Shown in pieces: positions 1 through 6,228 of a stretch of 7,334 bases of DNA; position 1 is the stretch's first letter, and the number at the start of each line of letters is the position of its first letter. A program made the translations under genes and the position numbers. The notes beneath the pieces are model-generated. The model did no database searches. It was not told where the DNA came from and saw nothing but the letters and a program-made list of their open reading frames with translations. The stretch covers positions 1 to 7,334 of the forward strand of contig JAJRVB010000281.1 in NCBI GenBank assembly GCA_024277515.1, written 5' to 3'. Source of the DNA: Nitrospirota bacterium. Its GTDB lineage: Bacteria; Nitrospirota; Thermodesulfovibrionia; UBA6902.

Positions 1-459
1 GACCATATAAGGATCATTGGGGGGGCATTGATAATCGTGTTTGGTCTCTTTGTTTCAGGCTTTCTGAAGCTCGATTTTCTGATGAAAGAGAAGAAAGTCC
101 ATATGAAATTCAAACCAGCCGGCTACATCGGGACATTTGCAGTTGGAGTGACATTCGGGGCGGGATGGACCCCCTGTATAGGCCCCATACTCGGCTCCAT
201 ACTCATGTATGCAGGTTCGTCGGGTTCGGTGACTTACGGAGTCAAGCTCCTTTCGGTTTATTCCATCGGTCTTGGAATACCCTTTCTTTTGTCATCGCTC
301 GCAATGAATACATTCCTGACTCACTCAAAGAAACTTATGAAGCATATGAGAGTGATCATGGTTTTAAGCGGGCTGCTGCTTATTGTATTCGGTATTATGC
401 TTATGACAAATATGATAACGCGCTTCGTTGCGCTGTTCCCGAATTTTGCGTTTCTTTAG
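1..459 (+). CDS. ccdA: CcdA-type thiol-disulfide transporter, C-terminal part (5' end outside window)
   Basis: CcdA is an inner-membrane protein that passes electrons from cytoplasmic thioredoxin to periplasmic thioredoxin-like proteins, keeping apocytochrome CxxCH cysteines reduced. The frame is open from base 1, so the gene starts upstream; 152 codons are visible. A TTG at 28 is open but lies inside a membrane helix and is not taken as the start. The decisive motif is GWTPCIGPIL, with its Cys at fragment residue 59 (codon 175-177): this is the second of the two redox cysteines of the CcdA/DsbD-beta family, in the usual G-W-T-P-C-x-G-P setting. Several hydrophobic helices follow, with a small polar loop (THSKKLMKHM) between the last two. 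The C-terminus is of normal CcdA type. It ends in TAG at 457-459. The adjoining thioredoxin-like and ccm genes fit a role supplying reductant to cytochrome c maturation. Confidence 0.93.
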   Translation, partial: DHIRIIGGALIIVFGLFVSGFLKLDFLMKEKKVHMKFKPAGYIGTFAVGVTFGAGWTPCIGPILGSILMYAGSSGSVTYGVKLLSVYSIGLGIPFLLSSLAMNTFLTHSKKLMKHMRVIMVLSGLLLIVFGIMLMTNMITRFVALFPNFAFL

Positions 460-476
460 TATCAGAAAGGAATGAA

Positions 477-506
477 TTCATATTTTCTTCATATATATAT
501 TATAGT
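477..506 (+). promoter_or_regulatory. Possible sigma70-like promoter upstream of ccmH
   Basis: The gap between ccdA and ccmH is the only true intergenic space in the window and is strongly AT-rich at 481-514. TATAGT at 501-506 matches 5 of 6 bases of a -10 element. TTCATA at 477-482 matches 4 of 6 bases of a -35 element, with an 18-bp spacer. This would start a transcript just before the inverted repeat at 520-558. AT-rich DNA often gives such matches by chance, so this is only a candidate for a second promoter serving ccmH onward. ccdA and ccmH could equally be co-transcribed. Confidence 0.22.
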
Positions 507-519
507 TTTAAAATGTAGG

Positions 520-558
520 GGCAATTCTCGGAACGAGTCGATTACGACATGAATTGCC
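520..558 (+). repeat. Inverted repeat (possible leader hairpin) across the first ccmH ATG
   Basis: GGCAATTC at 520-527 is the exact reverse complement of GAATTGCC at 551-558. Inside it, TCG at 528-530 can pair with CGA at 545-547, leaving a 3-base bulge (548-550) and a loop of about 14 bases. There is no run of T after it, so it does not look like an intrinsic terminator. The right arm overlaps the first possible ccmH ATG (549), which would place that codon in the stem base. It may be a leader hairpin or an operator, or an accident in a short gap. Confidence 0.4.
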
Positions 559-1091
559 ATTACAGCAATGCATATACAAATTTTATGCGTAAACAGGATT
601 TTAATTTTCATAAAATGATAATGCGGCAGAAAGCAATTTGTTTTTTACTGCTGCTGCTTTTGTTAAGCCCGACCACTTCCTACTCCAAAGAAGTGTCCCG
701 TATGGAGCTTGACGAAGTTGCGGACCTGATCATGAGCCCCGGATGCGATTACGTTTATACGCTGACCAACTGCCCCTCTGCGCAGGCGGACCAGATGAAG
801 GAGCTAATCAGGGACAGGCTCGCAAAGGGAGAAAGCAAGGAATCGATTCTTGCTTATTTCGAAGATGTTTACGGACCGAAGATCCTGGCCCGGCCATCGA
901 AAAAAGGTTTTTATTTCATTGCGTGGTGGTTCCCTTACTTTCTGGTGCTGGACCTGTTCCTGGTAGCCGGTATTTTTCTCATTCTCTGGCGTAAAAAGGC
1001 CCGTATGAAAGAAAACGCACCTGTTGATGTTAACCCTGAAACAGAGGCCCTGCTGGAAGATGAGGTTCGCAGGTTCAGGGAAGATGAATAA
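549..1091 (+). CDS. ccmH: CcmH/CycL-family cytochrome c maturation thiol protein with non-canonical cysteines
   Basis: CcmH proteins are periplasmic, membrane-anchored thiol proteins that handle apocytochrome cysteines together with CcmF and a CcmG-type thioredoxin. Numbered from ATG 549 (180 aa), it has a signal-like hydrophobic stretch (about 30-46), the family helical region (about 52-117, with ADQMKELIRDRL, GESKESILAYF and YGPKILARP), a membrane helix (about 123-147), and a charged cytosolic tail. Those conserved blocks identify the family. The usual LRCxxC motif reads I-M-S-P-G-C: the first Cys is Ser63, the second is Cys66, and a further Cys75 follows, giving CX8C. The coordinates give the longest open form. 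No good ribosome binding site precedes 549, and that version puts 25 mostly polar residues before the signal sequence, so ATG 615 or 621 (starting MIMRQK or MRQK) is likelier. It ends in TAA, 18 nt before the thioredoxin gene. Confidence 0.85.
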   Translation: MNCHYSNAYTNFMRKQDFNFHKMIMRQKAICFLLLLLLLSPTTSYSKEVSRMELDEVADLIMSPGCDYVYTLTNCPSAQADQMKELIRDRLAKGESKESILAYFEDVYGPKILARPSKKGFYFIAWWFPYFLVLDLFLVAGIFLILWRKKARMKENAPVDVNPETEALLEDEVRRFREDE

Positions 1092-1109
1092 AATGAAAGG
1101 AACTTTGTT

Positions 1110-1676
1110 ATGAAGCGTCTGTTGAAGCTCTTGATCTGGCTGCCCATCATTATAATTATCGCAGCGGCTGTGATTGCATTGATGAACGAACAGGAAGACG
1201 GCAGAGTAAAAAAGCCCCGTCCTTCAATTGGTGAGCAGGCAAGGGATTTTACATTTCCTGATCTTGAAGGGAAAGAGGTTTCTTTGTCCGACTTTTACGG
1301 GAAGAAGGTTGTATTTGTCAATGTCTGGGCAACATGGTGTCCCTCATGCAAGGAAGAGCTGCCTACCATGCAGAGATTATATGAAAAATTCGGCGGGGAC
1401 GACTTTGAAGTCCTGGCTGTGAGCATAGACGCGGGCGGCGGGAAAGCGGTCGCGCCGTACATGAAGAAACATCGTTACACATTCCCCGCCCTGATCGATA
1501 CATCCGGTTCCATTCAGCTGCTTTACGGGACCACCGGAGTGCCCGAGTCATTCATAATTGATAAAAAAGGCAGAGTCGCCTTTGTTGAAATTGGACCCGG
1601 AGACTGGACCGACCCGGAGAGGCAGGCCCTGATAAGAGGGTTGACAGAGGAACCTGATACGGAGGTTGTAAAATGA
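1110..1676 (+). CDS. Membrane-anchored thioredoxin-like protein (TlpA/ResA/CcmG family)
   Basis: This is a periplasmic thiol-disulfide oxidoreductase of 188 aa, probably the protein that takes electrons from CcdA and reduces apocytochrome or CcmH disulfides (the CcmG/DsbE or ResA role). An N-terminal signal anchor (about 5-24, very rich in Ile/Leu/Ala) is followed by an AhpC/TSA-Redoxin-like domain opening with GEQARDFTFPDLEGKEVSLS. The active site is W76-C77-P-S-C80 after the strand VVFVNVWAT. The cis-proline loop is TTGVPESFIID with Pro145, and LAVSID and GRVAFVEIG give the later strands. AAAGGAA at 1096-1102, 7 nt before ATG 1110, supports the start. The TGA overlaps the ccmE ATG in ATGA (1673-1676), so translation is probably coupled. 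ResA, TlpA and CcmG cannot be separated with certainty from sequence alone; the operon position favours the CcmG job. Confidence 0.93.
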   Translation: MKRLLKLLIWLPIIIIIAAAVIALMNEQEDGRVKKPRPSIGEQARDFTFPDLEGKEVSLSDFYGKKVVFVNVWATWCPSCKEELPTMQRLYEKFGGDDFEVLAVSIDAGGGKAVAPYMKKHRYTFPALIDTSGSIQLLYGTTGVPESFIIDKKGRVAFVEIGPGDWTDPERQALIRGLTEEPDTEVVK

Positions 1677-2092
1677 AAGGAAGGCAGGTCACAATTGTTT
1701 TTTCAGTGCTTTTAATCCTTGCTGCTTTTAGTTATCTCGTATTTCTCGGAATGAAGGAAGGCAGCATGTATTATCTTGAGGTATCGGAGCTCTTTGAAAG
1801 GCTCGATGAAACGGGGCACGGGAAAGTCAGGGTCAACGGTGAGATTGTACCCGGCAGTGTAAACTATGAAACCGGTGCACTGACGCTTAACTTCACATTA
1901 AAAGATAAAGATGTTGAAGATTCACCCAGGCTTAATGTTATATATATAGGCCCCCCGCCGGACATGCTTGAACAGGAAGGAGTTACCCTTGTCGCCGAAG
2001 GCTCCTATAACATGGAAAAAGAAATATTTGAAGCAAAAAAACTCCTTGTGAAATGTCCTTCAAAGTATGAAAAGAAGGAAGGAGAGGCATGA
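1673..2092 (+). CDS. ccmE: Heme chaperone CcmE, Cys-type (CxxxY) variant
   Basis: CcmE is the periplasmic heme chaperone that receives heme from the CcmABC(D) complex, holds it covalently, and hands it to CcmF. It is 139 aa, normal for the family: a short basic N-terminus, one membrane anchor (about 5-27), then an OB-fold beta domain with typical strands (GKVRVNGEIVPGSV, ALTLNFTLKD, LNVIYIGPPPDML, EGVTLVAEGSY, FEAKKLLVKCPSKY). In E. coli-type CcmE the heme is carried by His in a HxxxY motif. Here the same place reads C128-P-S-K-Y132, so a cysteine (TGT at 2054-2056) replaces the His. This is the CxxxY form known from archaea and from sulfate reducers such as Desulfovibrio. GGAGG at 1661-1665 precedes the ATG, which overlaps the thioredoxin gene by 4 nt. 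The end overlaps ccmF by 4 nt (ATGA at 2089-2092). Confidence 0.95.
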   Translation: MKGRQVTIVFSVLLILAAFSYLVFLGMKEGSMYYLEVSELFERLDETGHGKVRVNGEIVPGSVNYETGALTLNFTLKDKDVEDSPRLNVIYIGPPPDMLEQEGVTLVAEGSYNMEKEIFEAKKLLVKCPSKYEKKEGEA

Positions 2093-4098
2093 TTGATTTT
2101 GGAAAATATTCATTGCTGTTTTCTTTAATCCTCTCCATTTTTGTTTTCCTGGGGCTGATATACGGCATCAGGAGAAAAGACGCAAGATTTATAGATATGT
2201 CATACAGGGCGACAAAAGGCATTTTTGTATTCATGACATTTGCCTGTTTCTTCCTTATATACGCTTTTATCATGGATGACTTCAGGATTGAATACGTTGC
2301 ATCCTACTCCGAAAAGGCCCTGCCGATCTTTTACAAGATTACAGGATTGTGGGCGGGGCAGAAAGGCTCCCTCCTGTTCTGGGGATGGCTTCTTTCCCTA
2401 TTTACATTCATTACGGTGCAGCGGGACGAACACAAGGTCAATTCACTATTTCTTCCATATACGCTTGTTTTTTTAAACCTGACATCGATGTTCTTTCTCG
2501 TGCTTGTCAACTTTGTGACCCCTCCTTTTGAAATGATGACCATGTTCCCGGCTGACGGCAACGGCCTTAACCCTTTACTCCAGAACCCCGGCATGGTCTT
2601 TCACCCCCCGGCGCTTTATCTCGGATATGTCGGGTTTACCGTGCCTTTTGCCTTTGCAATGGCCGCCCTTGTGATGGAAGACCTGGGCGAATGGTGGATA
2701 AAAAAGACGAGGACCTGGACCCTGTTCTCATGGGTATTCCTGACCCTCGGGATAATCTTCGGTGGATGGTGGGCTTATATGGAGCTTGGCTGGGGAGGAG
2801 TATGGGGATGGGATCCGGTTGAAAACTCTTCTTTTATGCCCTGGCTTACTGCAACGGCCTTTCTTCATTCCGTAATAATCCAGGAGAAGAGGCGGATGCT
2901 CAAGATATGGAATGTCTCTCTGATCCTTTTGACATTCTCGTTAAGCATTTTCGGCACATTTATTACAAGGAGCGGGATTATCTCTTCGGTGCACGCCTTC
3001 GGACAGTCGCCAGTGGGTTTTGTCTTTCTCGGTTTCCTGATCCTGGTCCTGGCTGCGGGGATATATCTCATATGGACCAGATATGAGAAACTGAAGGAAC
3101 AGAACCCGAGGATTGAAGCATTTCTTTCGAGAGAAAGCTCTTTCCTCTATAATAATATTATCCTTGTCGGGATATGTTTCGCCACTTTCTGGGGAACAAT
3201 ATTTCCTCTGATCTCGGAGGCTGTAAAGGGTGTAAAAATATCGGTAGGGCCACCTTTTTTTAACACAATTAATGCTCCCTTATTTCTCCTGCTAATACTG
3301 CTGATGGGTGTATGTCCGCTACTTGGATGGCGCAAGACATCTCCAAAGGGGATATTAAAGAATTTTCTGCTCCCCTTTTCATTAACCGCCCTGACGTTGC
3401 CGGTCCTGTATATTTCAGGTATAAAGAGCTTTATGCCTGTCTTCTTCTTTTCCTTCTCTGTCTTTGCCATAACAACCCTGCTCAGAGAGTTTTATCTCGG
3501 CACAAGCGCCGGTGTAAAGAAGAATGAAAAAGGATGGCTCTCATCGTTCTGGACTCTTGTCAGAAGAAACAGAAGAAAATACGGGGGATTTGTCATCCAT
3601 GCCGGGATGGTCTTTATAGTACTGGGGCTTGCGGGTTATGGATATTTCCAGTATAAGGAAGATTTTGTATTAAGCAAGGGACAGGAGGTCACAATAAAAA
3701 ATTACCGCCTTAAATATACAGACCTGACGACAAGAAAAAAGTGGAACTATGAAGGAGTAGGCTCTGTGATAGAAGTTTATAATTCAGGAAAATTCAGGGG
3801 AACTCTGAGGCCTGAGAAGAGGTTTTACAAAAAGAGAGAACGGGAACCGACCACGGAAGTCGCTATATTGACCGGTATGGTTGAGGACCTTTATCTGATT
3901 CTCGGCGCCTGGAACAGTGACGGCTCGATTACGTTAACGGTCGTGATAAACCCCCTGATTTCGTGGATATGGGTAGGAACGGGAGTAGTCATGTTCGGTA
4001 CGATCTGGGCGGTGCTGCCTCGAAGGAGGAGAGAGGAAGAGGCCGGTCTCCTCGAAAAAGACATTATTTTGCACCTGAAAGGAGTGGAAGTTGAATGA
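2089..4098 (+). CDS. ccmF: Heme lyase subunit CcmF
   Basis: CcmF is the large inner-membrane protein that takes heme from CcmE and joins it to the CxxCH cysteines of apocytochromes. It is 669 aa, close to the usual 640-670, with many hydrophobic helices (about 14 expected). The tryptophan-rich WWD motif is at about residues 225-246 (GGWWAYMELGWGGVWGWDPVEN). The four family histidines appear to be present: His172 in NPGMVFHPPALY, His260 in TAFLHSVI, His302 in ISSVHAFGQSP and His504 in GFVIHAGMV, matching E. coli 173, 261, 303 and 491. A polar periplasmic beta-rich segment (about 520-620) comes before the last helix (about 623-643). AAGGAAGGAG just before ATG 2089 and the ATGA overlap with ccmE fix the start. 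The TGA overlaps ATG 4095 of the next reading frame. All key residues are intact, so it should be functional. Confidence 0.97.
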   Translation: MIDFGKYSLLFSLILSIFVFLGLIYGIRRKDARFIDMSYRATKGIFVFMTFACFFLIYAFIMDDFRIEYVASYSEKALPIFYKITGLWAGQKGSLLFWGWLLSLFTFITVQRDEHKVNSLFLPYTLVFLNLTSMFFLVLVNFVTPPFEMMTMFPADGNGLNPLLQNPGMVFHPPALYLGYVGFTVPFAFAMAALVMEDLGEWWIKKTRTWTLFSWVFLTLGIIFGGWWAYMELGWGGVWGWDPVENSSFMPWLTATAFLHSVIIQEKRRMLKIWNVSLILLTFSLSIFGTFITRSGIISSVHAFGQSPVGFVFLGFLILVLAAGIYLIWTRYEKLKEQNPRIEAFLSRESSFLYNNIILVGICFATFWGTIFPLISEAVKGVKISVGPPFFNTINAPLFLLLILLMGVCPLLGWRKTSPKGILKNFLLPFSLTALTLPVLYISGIKSFMPVFFFSFSVFAITTLLREFYLGTSAGVKKNEKGWLSSFWTLVRRNRRKYGGFVIHAGMVFIVLGLAGYGYFQYKEDFVLSKGQEVTIKNYRLKYTDLTTRKKWNYEGVGSVIEVYNSGKFRGTLRPEKRFYKKREREPTTEVAILTGMVEDLYLILGAWNSDGSITLTVVINPLISWIWVGTGVVMFGTIWAVLPRRRREEEAGLLEKDIILHLKGVEVE

Positions 4099-4460
4099 TG
4101 GTAATTATTTTTTTTATTTTAATCCTGGCTTTTCTCGTCTATATCCTTCTCCCCCTTGTAAACTAGAGTTACTGGCCGTTTATAAACAGGGGGGCCCTTG
4201 CCGGGATACAGGAAGAGAAAAAGGAGAGCATCCGGGCGATATCCGATCTGGATTTTGAATATGAAATGGGCAAGCTGACCAGAGAAGACTATACTTCCAC
4301 AAGAGAGTTTCTGAAAAGACAGGCCCTCCCGGTCCTGGAAAGAGAAAGTGATTTCTCAAAAAGCATTATCCTGAAACCCGGAAAAGAAATTTCAAGAGGC
4401 CTTAAAATAAATATCACAAAAGAGGTGTTAAGGATTTGCGGAAAAAAATTATTGTCATAA
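4095..4460 (+). pseudogene. CcmI-N-terminal-like small membrane protein interrupted by an in-frame amber codon
   Basis: From ATG 4095, which overlaps the end of ccmF and has AAAGGAG at 4078-4084, the frame encodes a 23-residue hydrophobic helix (MMVIIFFILILAF, then LVYILLPLVN) and meets TAG at 4164-4166. The same frame then stays open to TAA at 4458-4460: SYWPFINRGALAG, a Glu/Lys-rich helix, ISDLDFEYEMGKLTREDY, and a charged tail. The LDFEYE-GKLTREDY segment resembles the cytosolic helix region of the CcmI N-terminal domain and related short ccm-operon proteins, so helix plus tail would make one protein of about 121 residues. One base change at the TAG would restore it. Alternatives are a point nonsense mutation, a sequencing error, stop-codon readthrough, or separate expression of a 64-residue tail from ATG 4266, for which I see no clear binding site. 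The 3' end overlaps the next gene by 25 nt. The function of an intact form would be inferred only, as help in apocytochrome delivery. Confidence 0.62.
4421..4427 (+). promoter_or_regulatory. Ribosome binding site supporting the TTG start at 4436
   Basis: AGAGGTG lies 8 nt before TTG 4436, inside the end of the ccmI-like frame. It supports a TTG start, which gives a proper signal peptide (MRKKIIVITF and on). The next in-frame ATG (4472) would remove the basic start and half of the hydrophobic core. Confidence 0.6.
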
Positions 4461-5527
4461 CATTTTTATTCATGTTAATTACGACCACCGCCTTTGCGTT
4501 ATCCGTAAGGGTAAAAGTGACCAATGCCACAAAAGGCGGTGAACTCGCCGGTTATCCCTTTAAAATACTTGTTGTTGAACCGGATAGATACGGGGGGATA
4601 AAGGTCTTAAAGGAACATGAATTCAGGACCGGGGCGTCCGGGTCCTTTGAAGGAAAAGTGGACGTTTCCGCTGCAAAGGCGATTATGGCTGAAATAAATT
4701 ACAGGGGAGTTTCTTATTATTCCCCATTATCTCAGATAGAAAAGGACCGGGAAAAATACATTTTCAATATTAATGTATATGAAATAACCGACAAGTCCGA
4801 CAGCATAGAGGCAACCGAAAGGTCTCTGACTATCACCCCCTATGACGACAAAACGCTCATAGTGAATGACTCGGTGACTTTTGTAAATAACAGCAGCTTT
4901 ACATATGTGGGGAAATACGACGACAAGCTTAAAATAAACAAGTCACTCTTTATCCCCCTGCCTGCCGGATATATGCTGATGAACGTCAATGGCGTAGACA
5001 GGAAGGATATATATACGCTTGGAAGCGGCATTGCTTCTCACGAAAAGCTCATACCGGGAGAAATATCCATCTCTCTCAGATATATTCTAAAAAGCGATAC
5101 AGGCGTGTTTGACATGTCTCTGCATAATGAAGATTACAGCGCTGTCGCAGGAAAAACATCATTTTATTTTACGAACAGGGAAAACTGGAACGTCAAAGCC
5201 ACAAACCTTCAGCAAAGAGGAGAAAGCTGGGAAGGCAGTGACTTAAGGTCGGTTAAATTTAAAATATCCTCGCCATCTTATAAAGGTTTCTTCAGTCTGT
5301 GGCAGGCCTCCATTGCAGCAGCTTTTATCGTAATCGGAACAGGTCTGGTCGTTATGAAGAACAAGATTTACCGGTGGAAACTCGTAAAGGAAAAGAGACG
5401 CCTCGAAAAAATTGTGGCAGAACTGAAAAGCGAGGCTGATGAGGTCGACCTGAAGGGGTATTACAAATCATTTCTGGATGTCCTTGAAAGCAGACAGAGG
5501 GAGATAGAAGAGAGGCTTGCGCCTTGA
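4436..5527 (+). CDS. Unrecognised secreted beta-rich protein with C-terminal membrane anchor and cytosolic coiled-coil tail
   Basis: I do not recognise this 363-aa protein as a named Ccm component. A signal peptide covers about residues 1-22 (RKK, hydrophobic core, TTTAFA). A periplasmic part follows: residues 24-118 resemble a carboxypeptidase-regulatory or transthyretin-like beta sandwich (VRVKVTNATKGGELAGYPFKI, then FRTGASGSFEGKV), and 122-280 form a second beta-rich domain (SLTITPYDDKTLIVND, FIPLPAGYMLMNVNGVD, PGEISISLRYIL). A membrane helix lies at about 287-307. The tail (308-363) is basic next to the membrane and then helical with heptad-like spacing (RRLEKIVAELKSEADEV, LESRQREIEERL). 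No cysteine is present, so it has no thiol chemistry of its own. It starts at TTG 4436 and its TGA overlaps the TTG start of ccmA, so it is probably made together with CcmA. Placement suggests a scaffold or apocytochrome-binding role, perhaps replacing CcmI; this is inference. A separately recruited envelope protein is also possible. Confidence 0.85.
   Translation: MRKKIIVITFLFMLITTTAFALSVRVKVTNATKGGELAGYPFKILVVEPDRYGGIKVLKEHEFRTGASGSFEGKVDVSAAKAIMAEINYRGVSYYSPLSQIEKDREKYIFNINVYEITDKSDSIEATERSLTITPYDDKTLIVNDSVTFVNNSSFTYVGKYDDKLKINKSLFIPLPAGYMLMNVNGVDRKDIYTLGSGIASHEKLIPGEISISLRYILKSDTGVFDMSLHNEDYSAVAGKTSFYFTNRENWNVKATNLQQRGESWEGSDLRSVKFKISSPSYKGFFSLWQASIAAAFIVIGTGLVVMKNKIYRWKLVKEKRRLEKIVAELKSEADEVDLKGYYKSFLDVLESRQREIEERLAP
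5509..5515 (+). promoter_or_regulatory. Ribosome binding site for the ccmA TTG start
   Basis: AGAGAGG lies 8 nt before TTG 5524. It favours this start over the second in-frame TTG (5530) and over ATG 5551, which would remove the first beta strand of the ATPase fold. Confidence 0.55.
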
Positions 5528-6228
5528 ATTTGATAGAGATAAAGGGCGTTATGAAGCAGTATCATGCAAAAACCGCCCTGAACGGGATCGATATCAGCAT
5601 CGGCAAACAGGATTCCATTACGGTCTTCGGACCAAACGGGGCCGGCAAGACCACCCTCCTTAAAATAATATCCGGCATCATGTCTCCTACGGCAGGAAAT
5701 ACATACTACAACAAGAAAAAATACTCTGACAGTGATATGAGAAAAGAGGTCTTTTATCTCGGACACAAGACCTCTCTTTATAATGCGCTCACAGTGGGGG
5801 AAAACATGGACTTTATCTGCAGACTCTTTTCAATTAATCACCGCGCTGAATCAGTAAGAAAGATATTAAAAGAGCACGGTCTGTGGGAACGGCGGAGAGA
5901 CCCGGTCAACGAACTTTCACAAGGCATGAAAAGGAGGCTCGCACTCGCAAAAGGATTTATTACAGACCCAAAGCTCTTTATTCTGGATGAACCTTTTACA
6001 GGTCTTGATCTCAGGTGGAGGACCTCAATACTTGCAAAGATAAAGGAGATCAGCACTCAGGGCAAGGCAATTATTATCTCCACTCACCTGGTGGAAGAGG
6101 GCTTTGCACTCGCAAAGCGTGTGGCATTTCTGCATAAAGGGAAATTTCTGTTCATTAAAAAGAAAGAGGAAGTGAAGATAGAGGAGATTTACCGGCTGTT
6201 TGATTCCATGGGGGAGACCGTGAAATGA
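5524..6228 (+). CDS. ccmA: Heme exporter-type ABC ATPase CcmA
   Basis: CcmA is the cytosolic ATPase of the CcmABC(D) complex; ATP hydrolysis drives release of heme-loaded CcmE from CcmC. It is 234 aa, with all core ABC motifs: Walker A GPNGAGKTT (36-44), signature LSQGM (131-135), Walker B LFILDE (151-156), D-loop TGLD (159-162), and switch His188 in STHLV. The stretch FYLGHKTSLYNALTVGEN (about 77-94) is the CcmA-type Q-loop region; it reads GHK where E. coli-type CcmA has GHQ. The start is TTG 5524, overlapping the TGA of the upstream gene (TTGA), with AGAGAGG 8 nt before it. The stop overlaps the ccmB ATG. The short C-terminal extension (about 211-234) is charged. Position directly before ccmB and ccmC separates it from other ABC ATPases. 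Confidence 0.95.
   Translation: MNLIEIKGVMKQYHAKTALNGIDISIGKQDSITVFGPNGAGKTTLLKIISGIMSPTAGNTYYNKKKYSDSDMRKEVFYLGHKTSLYNALTVGENMDFICRLFSINHRAESVRKILKEHGLWERRRDPVNELSQGMKRRLALAKGFITDPKLFILDEPFTGLDLRWRTSILAKIKEISTQGKAIIISTHLVEEGFALAKRVAFLHKGKFLFIKKKEEVKIEEIYRLFDSMGETVK

Noticed and set aside
490..500. Short AT dinucleotide run
   Set aside because: Too short to call a microsatellite; it is part of a generally AT-rich intergenic stretch.
165..518. 117-codon plus-strand frame overlapping the end of ccdA
   Set aside because: It is out of frame with the conserved CcdA motif and its translation looks like random sequence.
520..558. Inverted repeat as an intrinsic terminator for ccdA
   Set aside because: No T-run follows the right arm and the stem is not GC-rich, so termination is unlikely.
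3147..3470. 107-codon open frame on the minus strand inside ccmF
   Set aside because: It is a shadow of a clear ccmF coding region, with no binding site and no motif.
4107..4120. T-rich run at the start of the ccmI-like gene as a frameshift or slippage site
   Set aside because: The same frame encodes the helix before and the family-like tail after, so no shift is needed; the disruption is the amber codon alone.
4164..4166. TAG read as pyrrolysine through genome-wide amber recoding
   Set aside because: ccdA ends normally at TAG 457-459, no downstream recoding element was recognised, and no pyl genes are in the window. Kept only as one option in the finding on this gene.
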